Below are positions 27,809 to 36,361 of a stretch of 61,904 bases of DNA, one piece after another (positions within the stretch are counted from its first letter, which is position 1; each line of letters opens with the position of its first letter). Below the pieces are notes generated by a model. The model searched no databases. It saw only the letters and a list, made by a program, of their open reading frames with translations, and had not been told where the DNA came from. The stretch comes from a virus. Position numbers and translations under genes: made by a program. The stretch spans positions 1 through 61,904 of IMG/VR virus record IMGVR_UViG_3300042556_002563; one strand, written 5' to 3'.

Positions 27809-27973
27809 CTAGTTAGTGGCTGTACGCGCTGCTTCAGCTGCGCGCTTGCGAAAGTCATTATCCAGCACAGCCACCGCGGGTGTTTGTGCCGGCACGTGCT
27901 GCGATTCTTTCGTATGCTCGGGCGGATCTTCGGACGGGGTTACACCCGGCGCAATAACGCCACGCTTTTCCAT
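27809..27973 (-). CDS. unknown small protein (54 aa)
   Basis: MEKRGVIAPGVTPSEDPPEH opens the protein, which ends FRKRAAEAARTATN. It is mostly charged or polar and looks unstructured. I choose ATG 27973, preceded by GAGGAATGAC, a strong ribosome site. It starts 2 nt after the stop of the 315-residue gene, so it is probably coupled. No family recognised. Confidence 0.65.
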   Translation of the reverse strand: MEKRGVIAPGVTPSEDPPEHTKESQHVPAQTPAVAVLDNDFRKRAAEAARTATN

Positions 27974-27974
27974 G

Positions 27975-28922
27975 TCATTCCTCGGCATATTGGGCCCGGA
28001 CTGCCCGCTCAACCATTAAAACGCAGTACTCGCGGTTATCATAAACATACTGAAATCCGGTCGTATGAACAAGGTATAACCGCGTATCATCGCTGATTTT
28101 GACAGCCCACGGGCGCTGATACGGGTCATTCGAGGGTGGAAACCAGCGTGCCGCATTCTGATCAAAGCGCAAGTCGTAGACAAGAACAATAAACCCGTTC
28201 TCTTCGGGGCTATCAGGTTCCGCGCGACCTACCGCCACAATTACGTCGTGAAAAAAGGCCGGGACAGTGCCAATGCCTTCTTTCTCAAAATACGTAAGTT
28301 TTTGTGGCGGGCCGATATGCGCAGTTTTTGTAATTACAGGCTGATGCGACGTTGTAATAGGCATTGGTGACTTTTTTAGCCCAAAAGCAGCCATGGGGCT
28401 GTAACCGCGATCAATTTTTTCTACGGGCACTGCCGCTGACCAGCCAGCACTATTTACAGCCTCAAGTGCTTTTGATTCTGCCGCCAGTTCCGCTAATACC
28501 ACTTCTTCTTCCACTACTGCTGGCGGCACAGGTGGCGGCTTTACAACCACGACGGCTTTTTTCACAGGCACGCGCTCCACGCCAGATTTTGCTAGCTTCG
28601 CCAGTTCTTCAAATGCCACAGCTGCGCGCTCCCGGATTGAATTGATATCATTACCGACAACCTGACTTTTGGCTACAGCCATTGCCTGTGCAACTCGCGA
28701 CGAAGTCATCTGATCTAGCGTAACGGCCTGACTATTTGGCCCGTCTGGTTCAATATTAATCTGTATGCTGCCGCGAGCATGCGGATCAAAGTTAATAGGT
28801 ACGCCGCCGGGAGTCGACGGCGCCACAATTACCCCGCGCAGACCTTTTACGCCGCCGCGCATTAATTCTGCCATTGAGCGCCCGTTGTTTAATCGCTCTG
28901 CTGCCGGATCACCGTACTGCAT
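27975..28922 (-). CDS. unknown virion-region protein (315 aa)
   Basis: No family recognised. The N-terminal third has SMAELMRGGVKGLRGVIVAP and HARGSIQINIEPDG, the middle is Pro/Val/Ala/Glu-rich (KPPPVPPAVVEEEVVLAELAAES) and likely flexible, and the C-terminal third is beta-rich and compact-looking (PAFFHDVIVAVGRAEPDS, GFIVLVYDLRFDQNAARWFPPSN, TRLYLVHTTGFQYVY). I choose ATG 28922, with GGAG six bases upstream, rather than the upstream TTG. The gene starts 19 nt after a transcription terminator, next to the portal-like gene. Confidence 0.78.
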   Translation of the reverse strand: MQYGDPAAERLNNGRSMAELMRGGVKGLRGVIVAPSTPGGVPINFDPHARGSIQINIEPDGPNSQAVTLDQMTSSRVAQAMAVAKSQVVGNDINSIRERAAVAFEELAKLAKSGVERVPVKKAVVVVKPPPVPPAVVEEEVVLAELAAESKALEAVNSAGWSAAVPVEKIDRGYSPMAAFGLKKSPMPITTSHQPVITKTAHIGPPQKLTYFEKEGIGTVPAFFHDVIVAVGRAEPDSPEENGFIVLVYDLRFDQNAARWFPPSNDPYQRPWAVKISDDTRLYLVHTTGFQYVYDNREYCVLMVERAVRAQYAEE

Positions 28923-28940
28923 TAAAAGCTCCAATAGCTA

Positions 28941-28975
28941 AAAAAAGGGGGGAGCAGCCTACGCTGCTTCCCCCC
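28941..28975 (-). terminator. rho-independent terminator on the minus strand
   Basis: On the minus strand the order is six G (28975-28970), a bulged A, AGCAGC, loop GTAG, GCTGCT, six C (28952-28947), then six T (28946-28941). The stem is 12 bp with one bulge, followed by a perfect T run. The loop contains the TAG stop of the gene at 28959-29249, so the coding end forms half of the stem. The plus strand has no T run after the hairpin, so termination is one-directional. Confidence 0.9.
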
Positions 28976-29249
28976 TGAACGATTCTGGACTCAGATCGGG
29001 GCACACGTTGTATAACCGATCCCGTGGGATTTGGAAATACAACCTACCCAAGGGAAGCCCACCGCCGCATGCCAAAGGCACTTGTTCTGGCGCGGGTAAC
29101 ACTTCTGCTATCACCGTGCCAGAAATCAAATGCGCTACCACCAAACCTAAACATGCGTCTTTCGAGAAGAACGGCAGCGTGCTCGGCTTAGCGTCTATTT
29201 CTAGAAGCCAAGTGAGCACATCTGTTTCAGGTTTGATGAAGTACCGCAT
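28959..29249 (-). CDS. unknown small protein (96 aa)
   Basis: The sequence has hydrophobic strands (DVLTWLLEID, LGLVVAHLISGTVIAEVL) and a Gly/Pro turn region (LACGGGLPLGRLYFQIPRD). No family recognised. ATG 29249 overlaps the stop of the upstream gene as TGATG. The last codons FRGEAA and the stop lie inside the terminator stem-loop at 28941-28975, so the transcript ends exactly at this gene. Confidence 0.75.
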   Translation of the reverse strand: MRYFIKPETDVLTWLLEIDAKPSTLPFFSKDACLGLVVAHLISGTVIAEVLPAPEQVPLACGGGLPLGRLYFQIPRDRLYNVCPDLSPESFRGEAA

Positions 29250-30442
29250 CAGGTTTCCATTTCCTCTTGCGCTGCCCGGTGCGCCGGCACCCAGTTCACA
29301 GGAGACAGAAAATCACCGGCGTACCATTCCGGCATCGACTCCTGCCACGCATCAGTCGTGTTGACCTGCGTCCGGCTAAGGCGATTCAACAACACAGGCT
29401 GCCCCGGGCTCAACGCTGCCGCCAACAACTCTTGGTCGGTGGCTTCGCGTTGGGCTCTGGCACTTGCCACACCACGCAGCTGTTCCGCCGCCGCTGTCGG
29501 CATGTGAAACAACGCGGTTTTAATATCAACAACTACAGTCGCCGGCGAGCCCGTATTAAGAAAAGCGTCACACACATTCTCTTCCGACAGCTCATACTCT
29601 GCCAACGCTGCACGAAACTCGGCTGTGATCTCGTCGAAAACAACCTGCGACACACGCTCAGCGTCCTCGATTCCGTGCCGCGCCAGAATCTTTGCGGCAG
29701 GATTTGGAACGCTGATCTCTATGTCCGAAACTTTACTCAGGTCCAATGGCCGATCTACTGCCCCAAGAACAGGGCTGTAGTCTTCGCGAGCCAGATTGTT
29801 ACTGATGCCGTCTGACAAAATCTCGTCGGGCAACACTTCAGCCGCAACCCAGACTGTCTTCCCGACCACCCGCACAAACTGCTGGTACAGCATGTTACGA
29901 TACTGCTCCGCCAACTCTGCCGGCGCCTTTGCTGCGGCCAGCGCCGCGAGCTTCTTGTTATCCACAACTTCTTGACCGGGCTGAAACGGCATTACCAGTT
30001 TCGGCCACACTGGCTCAGCCATGTGCGGCGTTTCGCCGCGCAAGACTGCATACCCGATGTCTGTAATCTTCCGCAGAATGTTGCAGCCAACTTTGCAGTT
30101 CATTCTGTGTTTCGGCCGGTCGAGATTCAGCTGACTACCACGGCCTCCCGAAATAATCGGCGCGTGAAAGTCAATTTTACCGCGAGTCTGGAACACCAAG
30201 CGACCACTCTTCGGATGCGACGACGCCCACGATAGCGTTAGCCCACCGTGCTGCGTCACTTCAAGATTTAACGCCATCGGGCGCGTACCGTCGCCCGGGG
30301 CCCGCATGGTCGTATTAAACGTCCGCATGGCTCCGGGAAGCCAGTCGGTGCCGAGCAGCCCAACGCAGATATCTGACACGCGGTTGAAATTACGCACGGT
30401 GTCAGCGTGAAAAGAACCCAGATCTGAAGATTTCTGCAACAT
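29249..30442 (-). CDS. unknown protein (397 aa)
   Basis: No family recognised. The N-terminus shows GSFHADTVRNFNRVSDICVGLLG, then a beta-rich central region (GLTLSWASSHPKSGRLVFQTR, HAPIISGGRGSQL) and a helical C-terminal half with RHGIEDAERVSQVVFDEITAEFRAALAEY and LRGVASARAQREATDQELLAAA. The protein ends QEEMET. The gene is in the block between portal-like and RecA genes where structural or morphogenetic proteins would be expected; no function can be assigned. Confidence 0.8.
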   Translation of the reverse strand: MLQKSSDLGSFHADTVRNFNRVSDICVGLLGTDWLPGAMRTFNTTMRAPGDGTRPMALNLEVTQHGGLTLSWASSHPKSGRLVFQTRGKIDFHAPIISGGRGSQLNLDRPKHRMNCKVGCNILRKITDIGYAVLRGETPHMAEPVWPKLVMPFQPGQEVVDNKKLAALAAAKAPAELAEQYRNMLYQQFVRVVGKTVWVAAEVLPDEILSDGISNNLAREDYSPVLGAVDRPLDLSKVSDIEISVPNPAAKILARHGIEDAERVSQVVFDEITAEFRAALAEYELSEENVCDAFLNTGSPATVVVDIKTALFHMPTAAAEQLRGVASARAQREATDQELLAAALSPGQPVLLNRLSRTQVNTTDAWQESMPEWYAGDFLSPVNWVPAHRAAQEEMET

Positions 30443-30674
30443 GACCTATTCCTACACAGGAGGTTGTATTCTTTACGACATCGCGACGTTGCGTGTCGTT
30501 TGTAAATTCTTGTTTTTGCGAATAACGCCGCCAGTCATCTTTAGTGACCACGAGGCGTTTATTCTTTTCTTGGTCGTTGCCGTCTTTTTCATATAAGACG
30601 ACCATCATGTGTTCGGCGTCCATTTCGTACTGGCGCCGAACGGGCTTACCCTTGTATGTCTGAAACTTGCCCAC
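30402..30674 (-). CDS. unknown small protein with GTG start (90 aa)
   Basis: I choose GTG 30674 because a perfect AGGAGG lies eight bases upstream. ATGs further upstream lack any ribosome site. The product opens VGKFQTYKGKPVRRQYEMDA and contains VVLYEKDGNDQEKNKRLVVTKDD, then a basic tail. It overlaps the start of the 397-residue gene by 41 nt. The ~100 nt upstream (30675-30774) contain a weak inverted repeat but no recognised promoter. Function unknown. Confidence 0.7.
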   Translation of the reverse strand: MGKFQTYKGKPVRRQYEMDAEHMMVVLYEKDGNDQEKNKRLVVTKDDWRRYSQKQEFTNDTQRRDVVKNTTSCVGIGHVAEIFRSGFFSR

Positions 30675-30774
30675 GCATCGTTCCTCCTTTGCAGCACTAC
30701 GGCTGCGCATATAAATTACGCCGACTGACACCATGACAGTCAGGCAATAAATATGCCCGGATACGACCGCTTAT

Positions 30775-31206
30775 TTAGCTATCAGGGTCGGGCAGTGCGT
30801 TGTCAAATACGTTCAACACGTTATCGTCGTCATCCTGAAAAAATTCGTCCGATTGCGCATTTCCTTTCGGGGATTGCGCCGCTTTTATTTCGGGCGGACC
30901 TTCTAGATGAATGGGGTCTAAGCCAAGATAGCCAGTCTCGTCTGGTTCCAGATTCTCTGCTGGCGGAGCAAACAAAGGCTGCGGACCCCAAGGCGTAAGC
31001 AAATGCCGAAACGGCGGTTTTGATATTTGTAGCCGTGTGCCCGCGAAACTAAACACTGACACGTCGTGATCAATGAGCGCTGTTACGCGGGCGACCAGTT
31101 GCGCCAGCTCAATAAATTCTTCTACGGTGTACGTGCCGTCTGCGTGCAGGATAGCCGCGTAAAATTTAATTTCATTGAGCTGCGGCTTTTGATCGTCGAT
31201 TGGCAT
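30775..31206 (-). CDS. unknown protein with acidic tail (143 aa)
   Basis: MPIDDQKPQLNEIKFYAAI opens the protein, then a helical segment VEEFIELAQLVARVTALID, a short beta part (VSVFSFAGTRLQISKPPF) and an acidic C-terminus (FFQDDDDNVLNVFDNALPDPDS). No family recognised. The acidic end could mediate protein contacts (inference). Start overlaps the upstream stop at 31206. Confidence 0.75.
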   Translation of the reverse strand: MPIDDQKPQLNEIKFYAAILHADGTYTVEEFIELAQLVARVTALIDHDVSVFSFAGTRLQISKPPFRHLLTPWGPQPLFAPPAENLEPDETGYLGLDPIHLEGPPEIKAAQSPKGNAQSDEFFQDDDDNVLNVFDNALPDPDS

Positions 31207-31850
31207 CAGTCATCTCGCATAGTAAGTGGATCTTCTCCAGTAAACCCGCTGCGCAAACCGGCGAGCAAGATATCTTTGGGGATTTCACGCTGCACTGGCA
31301 AGTGTATTTTTCGCACAACTGGCGGAATCGTTGCGTCTGCCATAAATACGGTGTAAGCGTTCGTCATCACGCCAAACACTGTGACAGACAATACAGATGC
31401 TAAACCCGAAGATGTGGGGTCGGCTATCGTTACTTCTTGCGAAAACGTCTGCGCGAATACGCCCGTTGTGGGGTTAGAAAACGCAATACCGCCCAGAAAC
31501 GAAAAGCACTCTTCGGCGCGGGATTGGTCAATACAGTACAACCGCTTGTCCCAATTTAACGGGCGTGTGGTTCCGGGCAGCGGCTTAACACCCATGCCGT
31601 GAAAAAAGAACTCGCTATCTTTGAAGAGTTCGACGCAAAATGGTCGCATGTCTGCGGTAGGCGCCGGAAACCGCGCATCGAATTCAATAACAGGATCTTT
31701 GTCAAAATCGCTGTGCGTGAACATAAGCGCTGGAGTGAACAACGCTACAGGTTTCTTACGCCGCCGAAGCGCATCAGATAGCGACAGCGTCTGGACCGCA
31801 TCGGCACCAGTGACCGCCTCAATTTCACGAAACGCGTCTGGCCGTTGCAT
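31206..31850 (-). CDS. unknown protein (214 aa)
   Basis: The sequence mixes beta segments and turns: PVALFTPALMFTHSDFDKDP, FFFHGMGVKPLPGTTRPL, then LASVLSVTVFGVMTNAYTVFMADATIPPVV. It resembles a compact soluble domain, possibly virion-associated. No family recognised. It lies between the RuvC-like gene and the acidic-tail gene, coupled on both sides. Confidence 0.78.
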   Translation of the reverse strand: MQRPDAFREIEAVTGADAVQTLSLSDALRRRKKPVALFTPALMFTHSDFDKDPVIEFDARFPAPTADMRPFCVELFKDSEFFFHGMGVKPLPGTTRPLNWDKRLYCIDQSRAEECFSFLGGIAFSNPTTGVFAQTFSQEVTIADPTSSGLASVLSVTVFGVMTNAYTVFMADATIPPVVRKIHLPVQREIPKDILLAGLRSGFTGEDPLTMRDD

Positions 31851-31855
31851 GATCG

Positions 31856-32488
31856 CTACTTCGCTTTCGGCAACCCCTGATCAACAGTCTGAATTAGCAA
31901 CAATAAAACAAATGCCGCGTCTACGACGTTATCGACGCCGGTAGATTTGTACTTATCCGCGTTAAACGCTGTACCCAGTTTATTTGCCGCCGCAATCATA
32001 TCTTCTTTACTGGCTTTGCCGTTGCCAGTAGCGTACTTTTTAATCGTACTGATAGCAAAACCTTGCGCCAGCAAATTCTCTTCCTCGGCCCATGTCGCTA
32101 CCGTGACCTTCATGCCGCCAAGCACTTCAGACGCGGTGGCGACACGCGACAATACCGCCGGAATGCCGAATTTCTTGTTCACGAAGAATTCGCGCGGTGG
32201 CGTGTATTTAACGTCTTCGTAACCAATGACGTCAGGCTGCACCGTGTTCAAGAAAGCGCGTAAGCGTACGAACCGGGCGGCGCCAGACTCAAGACCTTGC
32301 GTGGAAAGATCCCACTGAAATAACTGCAACTTTTCTTGCAGCAGTTTTTTGCCTTTTACAAAGTCGTAAACGGCTACGCCACAATTGCTGCCAAGATCAA
32401 GTCCGAGAAATCGAAGAGCGTCCGCGGGCTTCTTGTCCAATTTTGTCCCGAATTGATTCGGGTCTTTGTACATCCTGTACTTCGGCAT
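31856..32488 (-). CDS. RuvC-like Holliday junction resolvase (210 aa)
   Basis: RuvC-type endonucleases cut Holliday junctions during recombination. Visible residues of the RNase-H-like active site are D in LGLDLGSNCGVAVY (near 30), E in VIGYEDVKY (near 92) and the C-terminal acidic pair in DNVVDAAFVLLLL (near 187-190). The helix TIKKYATGNGKASKEDMIAAA matches the RuvC 'VKKAVTGNG.A.K..V' region. Length fits. It likely processes recombination intermediates made by RecA and SbcCD, encoded in the same direction upstream. Confidence 0.87.
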   Translation of the reverse strand: MPKYRMYKDPNQFGTKLDKKPADALRFLGLDLGSNCGVAVYDFVKGKKLLQEKLQLFQWDLSTQGLESGAARFVRLRAFLNTVQPDVIGYEDVKYTPPREFFVNKKFGIPAVLSRVATASEVLGGMKVTVATWAEEENLLAQGFAISTIKKYATGNGKASKEDMIAAANKLGTAFNADKYKSTGVDNVVDAAFVLLLLIQTVDQGLPKAK

Positions 32489-32498
32489 TATGTGCTTT

Positions 32499-33152
32499 CT
32501 AGCAGCTAGGCATAAATACTTCTCGGATCCGGTGCCAGAGCGGTTTTACTTGCGCATCTTTAACTACCGGCGATAGCGCCGCTGCAAGTTTTTCACGCGT
32601 GGCTTCAAGTTCTTTGTATAACGCATTTAGCCTTGTCTGCAATACGTCGTTGCGCATGCGCAAATGATCCGCGGCAAAATCCGCGTCGTATTTCGGCGCG
32701 CCGTGCCGCGCTGCAAACTCTTTTACAGTCGACGTAAACCGCGCCATATTTGTCTGCGCCGGCGACTCCTCGCCTACCACTGAGACTTCACGCACAGCCA
32801 AGAACCAAGCGGCACAGCATACCTCGCCGATCGCCGCGAACAATACCTGCCGCAACGGATAGCTGAATTCTACAAAGTTCCGGCGCGCCAAAGCCTGCTC
32901 AAAACTAGCCACAGGGTCTGACGCGTTTACAAAATCGCGCTGGGCTGTCGCAAGCGCTTCGGCAATTTTGTTTACGTCGTCATCTGTGATGTTGTTTTTG
33001 GCGTACCAGTCTAGGGCTTCTGCCGAAAGGGCGCCAATGTCCATATTCTCAATTGCCCGCGTCATCAACGTAGGCGTGATGTAAGCATAATCACGTTCGG
33101 GATTATACAGCGGACCGCTGTCACCTTTTTGACGATAACCAATACTGCCCAT
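32499..33152 (-). CDS. unknown helical protein (217 aa)
   Basis: Mostly alpha-helical: ALDWYAKNNITDDDVNKIAEALATAQRDF, then FAARHGAPKYDADFAADHLRMRNDV and a coiled-coil-like NALYKELEATREKLAAAL near the C-terminus. A hydrophobic stretch VLFAAIGEVCCAAWFLAV (near residue 105) could be a buried helix. Start ATG 33152 has AAAGGAT upstream. Function not recognised. Confidence 0.78.
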   Translation of the reverse strand: MGSIGYRQKGDSGPLYNPERDYAYITPTLMTRAIENMDIGALSAEALDWYAKNNITDDDVNKIAEALATAQRDFVNASDPVASFEQALARRNFVEFSYPLRQVLFAAIGEVCCAAWFLAVREVSVVGEESPAQTNMARFTSTVKEFAARHGAPKYDADFAADHLRMRNDVLQTRLNALYKELEATREKLAAALSPVVKDAQVKPLWHRIREVFMPSC

Positions 33153-33161
33153 AAAAATCCT

Positions 33162-34022
33162 TTACATGTCGGCGTTGCCGGCGCATTCTACGTGATTTTT
33201 AAGATACCGGCAACGTACGCACACGTCGCCATTGTCTACAGGATCGAAAAAACCTTCTGCGTTACACGCAGAACAATCTCGGGTTTCGTACGTTCTCGGA
33301 TGCGTCGCAAACTCGCACTGGTCGTAACCTAGCCAACAAAAAGCACAGCCGTGCTCGAATTGATCCGGGCATGGTTTTGCCCGACAACGAACTTCAATTA
33401 ACTTGCGGTTCACTTTCAGCATACTGCTGCTCGCGCTAACCGTCACAAACGAAGGAAACTCTCGGCTGCGGGCCGCCTCGATATGCGCAAAAAACAACAG
33501 GTTTACAAAATGCGCTGCCGTCGAATAAGGGTACGCGCCCCACGGCGCCGAAAAGCCGAGTGTGCGAGAAATAGCAGAACAACTGCTGCGCGAGAAAAAC
33601 TGCGTAAACACCATAGGGCACGGCGATCCCGCCAACGCCCGACAACTAAATATGAAACCCGGCGTGGTTTTTCGTTTAAACGGGCGCACGCTTTCAATAA
33701 CTACCGGCACAATCTCGTCGTCTAATTGACGCGTCCATTTCAAAACGGGCTGGCCGTCAATCAGTTTGTCCACGTTGCCCGCTAATCGCCACGCCAGATC
33801 CGCCGCGGCAGACTGCGTTAGTTTTGTTCCGGCCAAAACGCGCACAGAATCATAGACGGCAGTTTCCGCGACGGTTGCCGGCATTTCGGCCATGATATCT
33901 TTACAGATGTCATAGACTGTCTCGCCAACAACACTGACGTCGATATACGGCCGCAAAGCGCGCGAGCAGATCTTATCTCGGCGATCGCGCACCCTTGAAT
34001 AACTAAACGGGGTTTGCGTCAT
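33162..34022 (-). CDS. unknown protein with C-terminal zinc-finger-like cluster (286 aa)
   Basis: The N-terminal two thirds show no known domain. The last ~85 residues contain seven or more paired cysteines: CRAKPCPDQFEHGCAFCW, YDQCEFATHPRTYETRDCSAC and DVCVRCRYLKNHVEC. CxxC spacing suggests two or three zinc knuckles. Such clusters can bind nucleic acid or assemble complexes (inference). It lies between RuvC-like and unknown genes, with its start overlapping the upstream stop by 20 nt. Confidence 0.78.
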   Translation of the reverse strand: MTQTPFSYSRVRDRRDKICSRALRPYIDVSVVGETVYDICKDIMAEMPATVAETAVYDSVRVLAGTKLTQSAAADLAWRLAGNVDKLIDGQPVLKWTRQLDDEIVPVVIESVRPFKRKTTPGFIFSCRALAGSPCPMVFTQFFSRSSCSAISRTLGFSAPWGAYPYSTAAHFVNLLFFAHIEAARSREFPSFVTVSASSSMLKVNRKLIEVRCRAKPCPDQFEHGCAFCWLGYDQCEFATHPRTYETRDCSACNAEGFFDPVDNGDVCVRCRYLKNHVECAGNADM

Positions 34023-34626
34023 TGTTTTGCGCCGCCTCGGTTTGATCCGCTAGTGACACCTCGCCGGCATTGTTTAATGCCGTCGCGCCGACCGTCGTAA
34101 ATTTTCGGTCTGGATTGTTTTTCTCCCACGCGGCTCGCGCCTTACCGCTCGTTTCTTCCGTAAGCGTCGCGATATTCTTGACCCCGGCAGCTTCTTGTTC
34201 AAGCTGCACAATAAGCGAACCTAGTTCGCCTGACAAAAGACTAGCAATGTCCCCGACGCAAACCACGTTTTTAACGATTGCTGTTGTCAGCTCACCTACA
34301 TTGCCGTCCTTTGCAATACGAAACGTAAATACAATCTCGGAGAGTTGTACCGTTTCAGGCAGCGGATCAGAAATTGGTTTGCCGTTTAACTCATTGGCAA
34401 TAAGCTTCAACGCGTCAAAACGCTTGTAAATCTCTTCAATCTTAATCGCCGAATTTTTGATGAGTTCGCCGGCGTTTACGCGCGCGGTCGTTTGGTCGTT
34501 GGCGGCCTGCAGCGCTTTTGCTAACGCTGAAGCGTCGAGGCGCAATGGCACATTAACCATTTGTTGCGCATTCGGGTTTTCTGTTTTAATCGCGTCCACA
34601 ACTGTCTGTTTTGCTGGCCGAGCCAT
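34003..34626 (-). CDS. unknown protein (207 aa)
   Basis: The N-terminus is basic and polar (MARPAKQTVVDAIKTENPNA). It is followed by helical LRLDASALAKALQAANDQTT and a heptad-like stretch IKIEEIYKRFDALKLIANEL. The middle has a beta part (VQLSEIVFTFRIAKDG) and the end is disordered-looking. ATG 34626 follows GGAG at a normal distance. Possibly virion or DNA-associated; not recognised. Confidence 0.77.
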   Translation of the reverse strand: MARPAKQTVVDAIKTENPNAQQMVNVPLRLDASALAKALQAANDQTTARVNAGELIKNSAIKIEEIYKRFDALKLIANELNGKPISDPLPETVQLSEIVFTFRIAKDGNVGELTTAIVKNVVCVGDIASLLSGELGSLIVQLEQEAAGVKNIATLTEETSGKARAAWEKNNPDRKFTTVGATALNNAGEVSLADQTEAAQNNDANPV

Positions 34627-34641
34627 AATTACTCCTTTAAG

Positions 34642-35046
34642 TTACGCGGTTACTACTGCAAAACCAAACCAATACCGTAACCCAGTATTGATATCTGTAT
34701 CTGAATCGTACAAAAGCTCTACGGGCGTTCCCGTCACGACATAAAAGTCGGTTACCGATTTGGGCAAATGCCCGGCGCAAGATAGCCCAATCTGCAGCAT
34801 AAATGCAAGAGCTAAGTCGGCTGCCGGGTTCAAAGTGTACTGAAACAACGGAATACGCACGTAATCGTCGCTTTCGGCGTACGCCCACTCCGGCTCGTTA
34901 CCCGGCTCAAGCGGGGCGGAAAGAACGCACCAGCGCCCTTTATCCAGCTTTGATTTCGACTTGATTAGCGCCGGCGCAAACGGTTGCCCTGCCGGCCACC
35001 GAGCACGCGTTGTAGCCAGATCAATCTGATCGACAATAAGTTTCAC
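34642..35046 (-). CDS. unknown protein (134 aa)
   Basis: Starts at GTG 35046, overlapping the upstream stop as GTGA. The product has RWCVLSAPLEPGNEPEWAY, IPLFQYTLNPAADLALAFML and VTGTPVELLYDSDTDINTG, suggesting a compact beta-type domain. No family recognised. It is co-transcribed with the GT-A-like gene upstream. Confidence 0.75.
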   Translation of the reverse strand: MKLIVDQIDLATTRARWPAGQPFAPALIKSKSKLDKGRWCVLSAPLEPGNEPEWAYAESDDYVRIPLFQYTLNPAADLALAFMLQIGLSCAGHLPKSVTDFYVVTGTPVELLYDSDTDINTGLRYWFGFAVVTA

Positions 35047-35771
35047 GGTTGATACTCAAATCCAATAGGTGCTTCTTGCAGCCCACGCTTGGAGCCAGCA
35101 AACTCTAAACCTGCGTCGTTCGCGTTGATCCACACGCCGTCGCGAAAATGACATATAGCCAAATCGTGTTGTCGGCAAAGTTCGCCAAACATGGTGTCTA
35201 CGCCACGGTGTTTAAAACTCTGCGGCGGCCAGTCGAACCGCTGGAGCACAGCAGACTGCGCCGCCCACCAGCTACACAGCGGGTGCTGTACGTACGCTTG
35301 CGGCTCTTTGCCGTTATACCACGGCTGGGCTTTTATCCAGTCAGCTTGCTTACCTGTTAAACGTGTCCGGTAAATAGACCCCAGCATCGCATGCGATTCT
35401 AATTGTTTTTTGACGCGTGGCAACCACTTTGTCGGATCGGTATCGGGGGCGAAACACGAGTCGTCGTCGAACCAAATCGTAATCGGCGCCCGTATCGGCC
35501 TAGACGCAAACAACCGCCGCATCATCGGATATTTGTGCGTGTTTACCGCAGAATCAACAAGCACGGCATGCGGGAAGAACGCGCTTATCTGGTCCCGTAC
35601 AAACGCGCGCGTAGCCGCGCTTACGGCGTTGCACCCAAAACGGAACTCGACGTTCTCCCGCGCTAACTGCCGCATGGGTTCGTTTAGCACCCGCTGCGCC
35701 AGCTTAAAGCAGGCCTCGTCAGCCCCGTAGAAAAGTACGCACACACAGGCGTCAGCGGATCCTTCCGCCAT
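35043..35771 (-). CDS. GT-A fold glycosyltransferase (242 aa)
   Basis: The key feature is the metal-binding DxD-like motif WFDDDSCF (near residue 105), which follows a strand ITIWF and precedes a helical acceptor region. The flow (CVCVLFYGADEACFKLAQ near the start, KYPMMRRLFAS, DDD, WWAAQSAVLQRFDWPPQ with a later HRGVDTMFGE) matches GT2/GT-A enzymes. I choose ATG 35771, preceded by GGAG seven bases upstream. Target unknown: fibre protein, phage DNA or host glycan. It is a second glycosyltransferase, unrelated in fold to that at 24790. Confidence 0.78.
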   Translation of the reverse strand: MAEGSADACVCVLFYGADEACFKLAQRVLNEPMRQLARENVEFRFGCNAVSAATRAFVRDQISAFFPHAVLVDSAVNTHKYPMMRRLFASRPIRAPITIWFDDDSCFAPDTDPTKWLPRVKKQLESHAMLGSIYRTRLTGKQADWIKAQPWYNGKEPQAYVQHPLCSWWAAQSAVLQRFDWPPQSFKHRGVDTMFGELCRQHDLAICHFRDGVWINANDAGLEFAGSKRGLQEAPIGFEYQP

Positions 35772-35806
35772 CGTCGGCTCCATCCGGCATGTAGTTTAAT
35801 CGCCAA

Positions 35807-36352
35807 TCACAAAGCTACGTTTTTAAGCGACAGCTTGTCGACAGCCACCGGTAATACTACCGGCGCAACGCGTGACCGGCCGAGCAACGTTAAAGCACGA
35901 ACAACATCAGTATTGTCTAACGTGTCCTTAGCTTTAACCTGCCGCACCAATTTATCCGTCAGCGCCAAAAATTGGGCACGATCTTTCGTGGAGCTGAAAT
36001 TAAACCGTACAGAAAACTGAGTTACAGTTTTACCTGCGTGCTCTTCAGCTACGTCATTTCGTTCCCACGCTTTTTCTTTGGCGCTGCGTGTATACACAAT
36101 CGACAGTCTACCTCGCATGTCATAAATGACAAGTACGGTTGACTTGGTTAAATCAGGCAAAATCGAGAAGACATGCGGAAACTGCGTGCATGGCACAAAC
36201 GGCAACTGCGCCGCAATTGTATCTTCAAGATTAACGCGCCCTAGCTGTACCGGAAATTCTCTGTTGCCGGTGTCGCCAACAGATGTAAATTCCGCTTCAA
36301 GCGCTCCGACACCCGGCTCGATTACAACCGGCACATTACGAACTGAAAACAT
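35807..36352 (-). CDS. unknown protein (181 aa)
   Basis: Beta-rich: MFSVRNVPVVIEPGVGALEA, STVLVIYDMRGRLSIVYTRSA and FSVRFNFSSTKDRAQFLAL. The C-terminus is helical (LVRQVKAKDTLDNTDVVRAL). No family recognised. Position beside the DUF1016-like gene gives no clear functional hint. Start ATG 36352 follows GGAAGTTTTT. Confidence 0.75.
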   Translation of the reverse strand: MFSVRNVPVVIEPGVGALEAEFTSVGDTGNREFPVQLGRVNLEDTIAAQLPFVPCTQFPHVFSILPDLTKSTVLVIYDMRGRLSIVYTRSAKEKAWERNDVAEEHAGKTVTQFSVRFNFSSTKDRAQFLALTDKLVRQVKAKDTLDNTDVVRALTLLGRSRVAPVVLPVAVDKLSLKNVAL

Positions 36353-36361
36353 AAAAACTTC

